The position numbers were made by a program, and so were the translations under genes. Positions 58,701 to 64,000 of a stretch of DNA of 64,000 nucleotides are shown here, one piece after another. The notes beneath the pieces are model-generated. The model searched no databases and was not told the DNA's origin. It worked only from the letters and a program-made list of their open reading frames with translations. The stretch covers positions 19,863,541-19,927,540 of the forward strand of contig CM047814.1 of NCBI GenBank assembly GCA_026214975.1, given 5' to 3'. Every line of letters begins with the position of its first letter. Positions within the stretch are counted from its first letter, which is position 1. The DNA is from Gentiana macrophylla. Lineage: Eukaryota; Streptophyta; Magnoliopsida; Gentianales; Gentianaceae.

Positions 58701-59433
58701 TCCCATATTTGCCCACTGAGCACATGTGCCAATGTATTCCTCGGCGAAGGAATCGCCGTTTCCAAATGTTGATAAAAAGTTTGTGAATTTGTGGAACCAT
58801 TGCTATTGTCTAACAAGGTGATTATATATGACTCGATGAGCGTCGTGTGTCGGACCCGAGTTACGAGCGTTGCCAGATCATCGACTAAGATATATATATA
58901 CTAAGCGTGATTTTTACAGTCGACGTGGTTCTCTCGGGCCATGTTCATAACTATGAGAGAACATGTGTTTGTCTATCAAAGTAAATGCAAAGCAATGCCT
59001 TCAAAAGATGCAAATGGAACTTATACATATTACAATTCTCACTACTCGCACTGATTCATGCTATTATTGGAATGGGTGGTTTTAAGTTGGATGGCTTCTC
59101 AAGTACATTTTCTACATATCGCCGTATATTTCGTTTTCATGCACCTTTTTGGCTCATTGTTAACACTTTCTTATGCACATATATGGACACAAAGTTAATA
59201 TTTGGAGTTTGGTGCGCATTTCCAAGTTTGGTTACGTTAGAGTTCATGCCACAAAAAGGAATTGAAATTGAGGTAATATTATACAAAATCTTGTATCTTT
59301 TTCTTACAGTTCTTTTTCCAACATTTTCAGAGAAAACTAAAAACATGTTTATATTTTTTTTTTTTTGTGGTTTTATTATTCCAGTTTGTGAATGCACATA
59401 CATCAAACACGGAAAGAGGAGTTCGGATCGTGA
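55724..59433 (+). CDS. Purple acid phosphatase, PAP27/PAP1-like, copy B
   Basis: Same gene structure as copy A. Exons: 55724-56052, about 56158-56245, 56941-57207, 57339-57450, 57536-57650, about 57775-57898, 57995-58183, 58267-58453, about 58556-58622, about 58720-58818, from about 58921, then about 59193-59270 and 59386-59433. Exon 3 is open here (CKKYLGTTC...FVLFAGDFAIP) and exons 5-6 keep the family's residues (KDFGWHDPGYIHSATMTGL; FIAFGDMGKFPRDRS), better than copy A. Exon 1 has a 2-base loss in the signal peptide region (near 55762-55775). The exon 6 and 8 acceptors and the 58260-58380 region are altered at CAG-like sites, and the A-run near 59255 is one short, as in copy A. GNHE in place of GNHD again. 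Whether it is expressed and intact cannot be decided from this sequence. Confidence 0.8.
56500..56801 (-). mobile_element. CACTA-type remnant in PAP intron 2, copy B
   Basis: Same one-ended element as in copy A, with the CACTACAAAAAAATAAAATG terminus at 56801 on the minus strand. Its presence in both copies dates it before the duplication. Confidence 0.6.
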
Positions 59434-59751
59434 AATGATGAGCAGAGAAAAGGATAAACTAAAATAAACAAAATATGTAGTCGTTTGATTTAAACTATAA
59501 TGGTTTGATCAAACAGAAGACATTTGTATTGATATTAATGATGCTTAAGAAATGATGATGTTTGAATAAATAAATTTTCATATTCAGCGAAGTACTAAAT
59601 ATATCGCGGTGAAGGCTAGTTTGAAATTCAATTTGCTTCTTCTCTGCATTTCTTCTGCAAAATTGAGTATATCCTCATCATAAAAAAGGATATTTCTAAG
59701 CAAAATGTATTCCATCTACTTCTTTCCCCTTGAATACATAAGTATTGAAAT

Positions 59752-60886
59752 ACCTTTCCCTATGATGCATGGATACGCCACTTTCCTGCCGTATCGCGTA
59801 TCCGATACGCCGCGGATACGGATACGGCAAGGATACGCAAGATACGCCATGGGATACGTATCAGGACTGATTTGTAGTTTCGAAAACTTCGGATACGGCA
59901 TTTAGGATACACCAATTCCGATAGGATACGCGTATCGGCCTTCGGATACGCCATTGTGAGATTTTTTTATTTATTTTTAAATATGGAAAATAAAATGTTT
60001 GTGCCCTTTCAGTCCCCAAAAAATCCACCGTCCCAAGCTTTCCCTTCCATCTTCCACTGTTAATCCCAATATACACTCTTGGTTTTCTATGAATCACAAT
60101 AACTCTATAAAAAGAAACAACCAAATAGCAATTAAACTCATTAACTCACTTTGAATCAACTCTTCCACTCCTAAAATTATCACTTTGAATCAACTCTTTC
60201 ACTCCTAAAATTATAACTCCGATTTCGAAGGTGTGGCTGACCGGCTAAGCTCCGGTACGGCAGCGGTGCTTTCCCGTTTGACAGGCTATTCCGGAAGCCA
60301 CGGTACTCTTTTTCGAAAGAACCCAGGTAAGAAAAGTATGAAAAATGCAGATTGTTTTTCATTCATCATGTACTGTGTATTTTTTTATTCATAATTTTTA
60401 TACTTGCAAGAAGTTGTTTCTGGGTTGACTTTCTTTATTTGATATTGAATCTTGGGTGCTTGGATTATTATTTAGATAAATAGTTATTTGGTGGTGTGCT
60501 TTTTTTTTTTTCCCGAAGGGTTGACTCTATCTTGGCTGTTTTATCAATCCTGTTTGGTTTGCCTTTGTTGAATCTTTAACTGGATAATTTTGCTTTTAGC
60601 CTATATGTATTAAGCTTGAATGTTGCTAAAAAAATATGTTTGAATAAGTTTGTTGTTTTTCGGTTAAGCATATGACTTCAAGCTTTGAAAAAATATTATA
60701 TTATGAATTGGTTTTAAGTTATTAATATTTACAATTTGGTCCTTGCATTTTAATTATTCTGATTTGGTCCTTATATTTTCATTATTTACAAATACACCCG
60801 TATCCGTATCCTATATTTTACTTAAAATCTCAGTATCGCGTATCCCGTATCCGCGTATCCGTATCCGTGCATCCTAGACCTTTCCC
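59752..60886. mobile_element. Small MULE-like element with captured exon, copy B
   Basis: Element 59761-60877 between acctttccc copies at 59752-59760 and 60878-60886. Terminal inverted repeats as in copy A. The exon-like segment ends at the donor cccag|gtaag (60326/60327) and reads open through LSRLTGYSGSHGTLFRKNP. Confidence 0.7.
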
Positions 60887-60899
60887 ATCAAGCGAAATA

Positions 60900-60902
60900 G
60901 TA

Positions 60903-60962
<60 letters not shown>
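60900..60962. repeat. (TA)n microsatellite, copy B
   Basis: TA tract with one C interruption nearer its left end than in copy A. Confidence 0.95.
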
Positions 60963-60967
<5 letters not shown>

Positions 60968-60969
60968 GT

Positions 60970-62990
60970 GGCAAAATTGGTTTCTTATTAGCCTGTAAAT
61001 GCTCCTCAAGCAGAAACTATAGATGTTTTCTTAAAACACTTCGACCCTTTATGACCAATACAATAAAAAAAAATGGACAATATGACAACCATACCTCATA
61101 TATATAAGCTTAAAGGGATGAAGAAAAACAAGATGTATATATCGTATCGAGACCAAAATAGTCATATTACCGGTAGAGCTGGATGAAAATGGACATTATT
61201 GTGCATGGTGCTTGCTAGATGTCTATCACGCCGACAAGTTAAATAAGAGTATTAGAGACATAAAGGCTTAATTCAGCCTTTAGATCGAGATACCCGTTTG
61301 GAAATGAGAGCATATGACGATGGGCTTCATTATGGGAGTACCTAAGGTTCTGGGTGTAATAGACACCATATGGTTTGTCTTCCCAGGTTTTCCTTGGATC
61401 CCTTTTGGTAGACGACACTCATTAGCGGCATTCATGTTCACTTTAATTTCCTACTTTAAATGTTTTTTTTCAGACAAGAATCAGGCTACTCAGTAGGAGG
61501 AAGATAGTTGCCTCATGGAAAAATTTAGCTGAATTTAGACCCATTAATGGTGTTGTGCGGATCTTTATCTTTTTTGATGACGGTGAATTGATTCTGATAC
61601 TGAAGTACTCGTGAAGATATATTAAAATTAAGTAGACTCTACCTTTTTTTCGTGTTGGGACTTGGGAGACATGTTACATTTGGATGGTGTAACATTCTTG
61701 TTAACCACGAGGTCTCGTGTTCCCGAGACTTTGCTTTGCGGCAAGGCCGAACGGTTCAATTTGTGAAATTGATGGTAAGTTTTGGGTCGGATGATAACAT
61801 CGTTATAATTCCACTCCTCAATGTTGCATTAACGACCGTCTTTAGAAAATTTTATTGTAATCATTGACCATCAAACTTAACAAAGGCTTTCAAAACAAAA
61901 AAGTAAAAGTTGATTTTTTACTTCATATGTCAAATTGTTTCATTTTAGAGAAAAGACACTTTTACCCGGCCTCTACTGTTTGGCATATGAATCATTTAAC
62001 CCCTCAAGGTTTATTATTATATGGTTCGTCTCATTAGGTCCTTAGGGTTTGATGAAAACCTCAACAACAATTTTTTTTATTAGGATTTCTATACAACCAT
62101 AGGGAGGTAAATAGTTTCAAATAGAAAACTCATGGGATAATGCGTCTCGTATGGAAAACCACATGGGGCAAAGTGTGGCTATGTTGTACAAAAATATTCC
62201 CTTTTACCTCAAGGATTTGTATATTCGGTTTGCGTCAAACACTAGGCGGGCAAACCATATATAATAAAAAGAAAAACACAACGGATTGAAAACTTCATAT
62301 GCCACTGTTGAAATTGAATTCCCCTTCTTCGACAATTGAATCAAATTCCGCCATTGAAACCCTCTACTACTACAATTGAATTCCCCTTCTTATGCCTCAG
62401 TCTGTTGAAATCCCTTCTTCTCCAGTCGAATTCCACTGTTCTTCAAATCTTCTACAATCGAATTCCACTGTTGAATTTCCTTCTTCTGCATTAAATCCTC
62501 TTCTTCTACAATGGAATTTCAATGTTCTTCGTGTAGAAAACTGGTGGCCAAATCTTGTTATGAATTTAGTATCTTATCAACAAGATAGAGGAATTTCGTA
62601 TTTTTAGTCCTTCCGCTTTTTTCCAATCTAATTTCGTGTAAATTGAGGTGCGATAATTTATTCCAGGAATGTCGATTTCGTTCACTGTATTGATTCCACT
62701 AGTGTCGACTATTGGTCCGCAGTTTAGGAAATATAGGTTTTTGTCAGGAAGGACAGACTTATAAATAAACCAAGATGCAAGGATACCGATAATTAATCAG
62801 AACAAAACCTATGTAAATTTCCCAAACACCCTTTTTCTATCTATCTATAAAATAAAAAACCCTCCTTCCAAAAAAAAAAGGCATCATCGTTCAAAAAGAG
62901 ATAATTGGTGGCTGACCCAGACGTCACGGGAGCATCTGGGCCGGTGAAGGGTGGAGAGAACCATAGTTGAGAGGGAGACAATGAGAGCAT
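60970..62990. other. Non-coding host DNA, copy B
   Basis: Counterpart of 41520-43557. No gene recognised. Carries the same short conserved frame (61314-61496), the tRNA-like B-box stretch (about 61690-61740) and the gaattcc/cttcttct diffuse repeat (62305-62530), which is shorter here. Confidence 0.5.
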
Positions 62991-63266
62991 TTAGAATGAG
63001 CTGGTCCAGTGTTGGTGTGCTGGATTGGAAATTTGCTTATCATCAGAAGTGATGGTGGCCGGAGGTTGCAGTTTGGTGCCGTTTACGTTACCGAATAGGA
63101 CGTAACATTCGAGAAGGGATCGAAACTGAATCTTCCAGATTGCATAGTTGTCACGGGTCAATTTGATCGGTGCTAGAACCCCTGAATTGATGGGGACGAG
63201 TGGGGGCAGGGAGGTCGCGTCAACAGTGGCGGCAGCGGGAGAAGTGATGGTGGAGGAGGTGGACAT
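62991..63266 (-). pseudogene. Orphan copia Gag N-terminal domain, copy B
   Basis: A 91-codon open frame almost identical to that at 43558-43830, starting MSTSSTITSPAAATVDATS and carrying LTRDNYAIWKIQF. It lacks any associated pol or LTR. Confidence 0.6.
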
Positions 63267-63639
63267 GACTGCAATTTCAGAAACTATTCCTCTCCTTTTT
63301 TTCTTTTTTTTTTGGACATAGATTTGAGAACGGAAAAGAAGAAAAAAGATGGGACGATTATTGTTGCCCCGATACCATAAAATGTTTGTGAAAATTTTGG
63401 ATACCGGCGAGAGGGAGGCGATGATTAGGAGGGAGGCGTTGATTTCATCGCCGGCTGACTGGTGTGTGGTATTCTCGGCGCATCAGCAGCAGCAGCGCAC
63501 TAGATTGAACGACTTGGGGATTAGGATTTGGGGAGGATAAGGAGGGGTGACGCTTGTGCCGCCGGAAGTTGCAGATGATTCCGACATTGAAGAAAGAAGA
63601 AGACGATGCTGAAAGTTTGGGGAGGAGAAGGAGGAACGT

Positions 63640-63915
63640 ATCATTGTTACTATATTTTTTTGGTATTACTACATTTATTGTAACTACAAATTTTTTAACG
63701 TTACTACATTTTTTTGCTGTAACTTTATCTATTTTAAAATTTATTTTTATTTGTTTATTGTCACATTACTACATTTTTTGGGATGTTACTACTTATTTTT
63801 TGGACTGTTACCAATTGTTTATTGGATGTTACTACATTTTATTGGCTGTTACTACTTGTTTCTCGGGTTGTTGCTACACTTCATCTAGTACGTGTTACTA
63901 CATGTTAAATGTGTA
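63640..63915. repeat. Degenerate TGTTACTAC tandem array, copy B
   Basis: Counterpart of 44195-44475, with a diverged patch near 63737-63765. Confidence 0.75.
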
Positions 63916-64000
63916 AAATGAAAATCATGGGTATTTCAGTCCATTAATTATAAATTTGTCATTTTTAATCACATAAAATGTAGTAACGTCCTTCTATCCC

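Larger units (their letters stand above)
54176..64000 (+). repeat. Duplicate segment, copy B (uninterrupted, runs off the window)
   Basis: Near-identical to the host parts of copy A, in the same order and orientation. It lacks the retroposon, the Stowaway/LINE/LARD nest, the Helitron and the copia element, and shows the intact target of each. It shares the CACTA remnant and the MULE-like element. Differences from copy A are mainly short scrambled patches at CAG/CTG/CGG words and homopolymer lengths. Confidence 0.92.

Overview
This is nuclear DNA from a flowering plant, almost certainly a eudicot. The evidence is spliced genes with GT-AG introns, a plant-type purple acid phosphatase (PAP), and typical plant transposons: an Athila-type Ty3/gypsy element, Ty1/copia, L1-type LINEs, Stowaway, Helitron, CACTA, MULEs, and a large non-coding LTR element. 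No rRNA gene, tRNA gene, CRISPR array, operon or organellar insertion is visible. Host genes are sparse; most of the window is mobile DNA.

Layout. 1-1.8 kb: weakly annotated DNA, perhaps the first exons of a minus-strand gene, and a 111-bp tandem repeat. 1.8-7.5 kb: minus-strand Athila-type element with 5' LTR, a primer site matching tRNA-Asp, gag, protease and part of the reverse transcriptase (RT). 7.5-9.3 kb: plus-strand LTR of a large element related to the one at 18-27.6 kb. 9.36-10.5 kb: 3' end of a copia element with a 158-bp LTR. 11.2-12.3 kb: short LINE derivative with only ORF1 sequence. 12.37-13.36 kb: an unidentified poly-A retroposon.

From 12.35 kb to the end the window is a head-to-tail duplication. 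Copy A (12.35-54.2 kb) and copy B (54.18 kb to beyond 64 kb) share about 10 kb of host sequence carrying a PAP gene and a small MULE-like element. Copy A carries all the large insertions: the retroposon; a Stowaway MITE containing a LINE, containing a 9.6-kb non-coding LTR element (LARD), containing a 399-bp MULE MITE; a Helitron; a copia element; and a 9.3-kb MULE. Copy B keeps the uninterrupted target sites, so several insertion boundaries can be read to the base.

The 44.6-53.9 kb MULE encodes a Mutator-type transposase on the plus strand. On the minus strand it carries a multi-exon gene with a DUF1985-like region, a coiled coil and a Ulp1/C48 protease-like domain, the architecture of the Kaonashi MULE group. 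The 399-bp MITE inside the LARD has the same two termini and is a deletion derivative of this family.

Caution on reading frames. Between duplicate pieces (two PAP copies, two LARD LTRs, two copies of a copia pol end) the differences concentrate at CAG/CTG/CCGG sites and take the form of small scrambled replacements. This looks like base-calling error at CHG-methylated cytosines. Many frameshifts and stops here may be artefacts, and the A/B duplication itself could be two haplotypes joined in the assembly.
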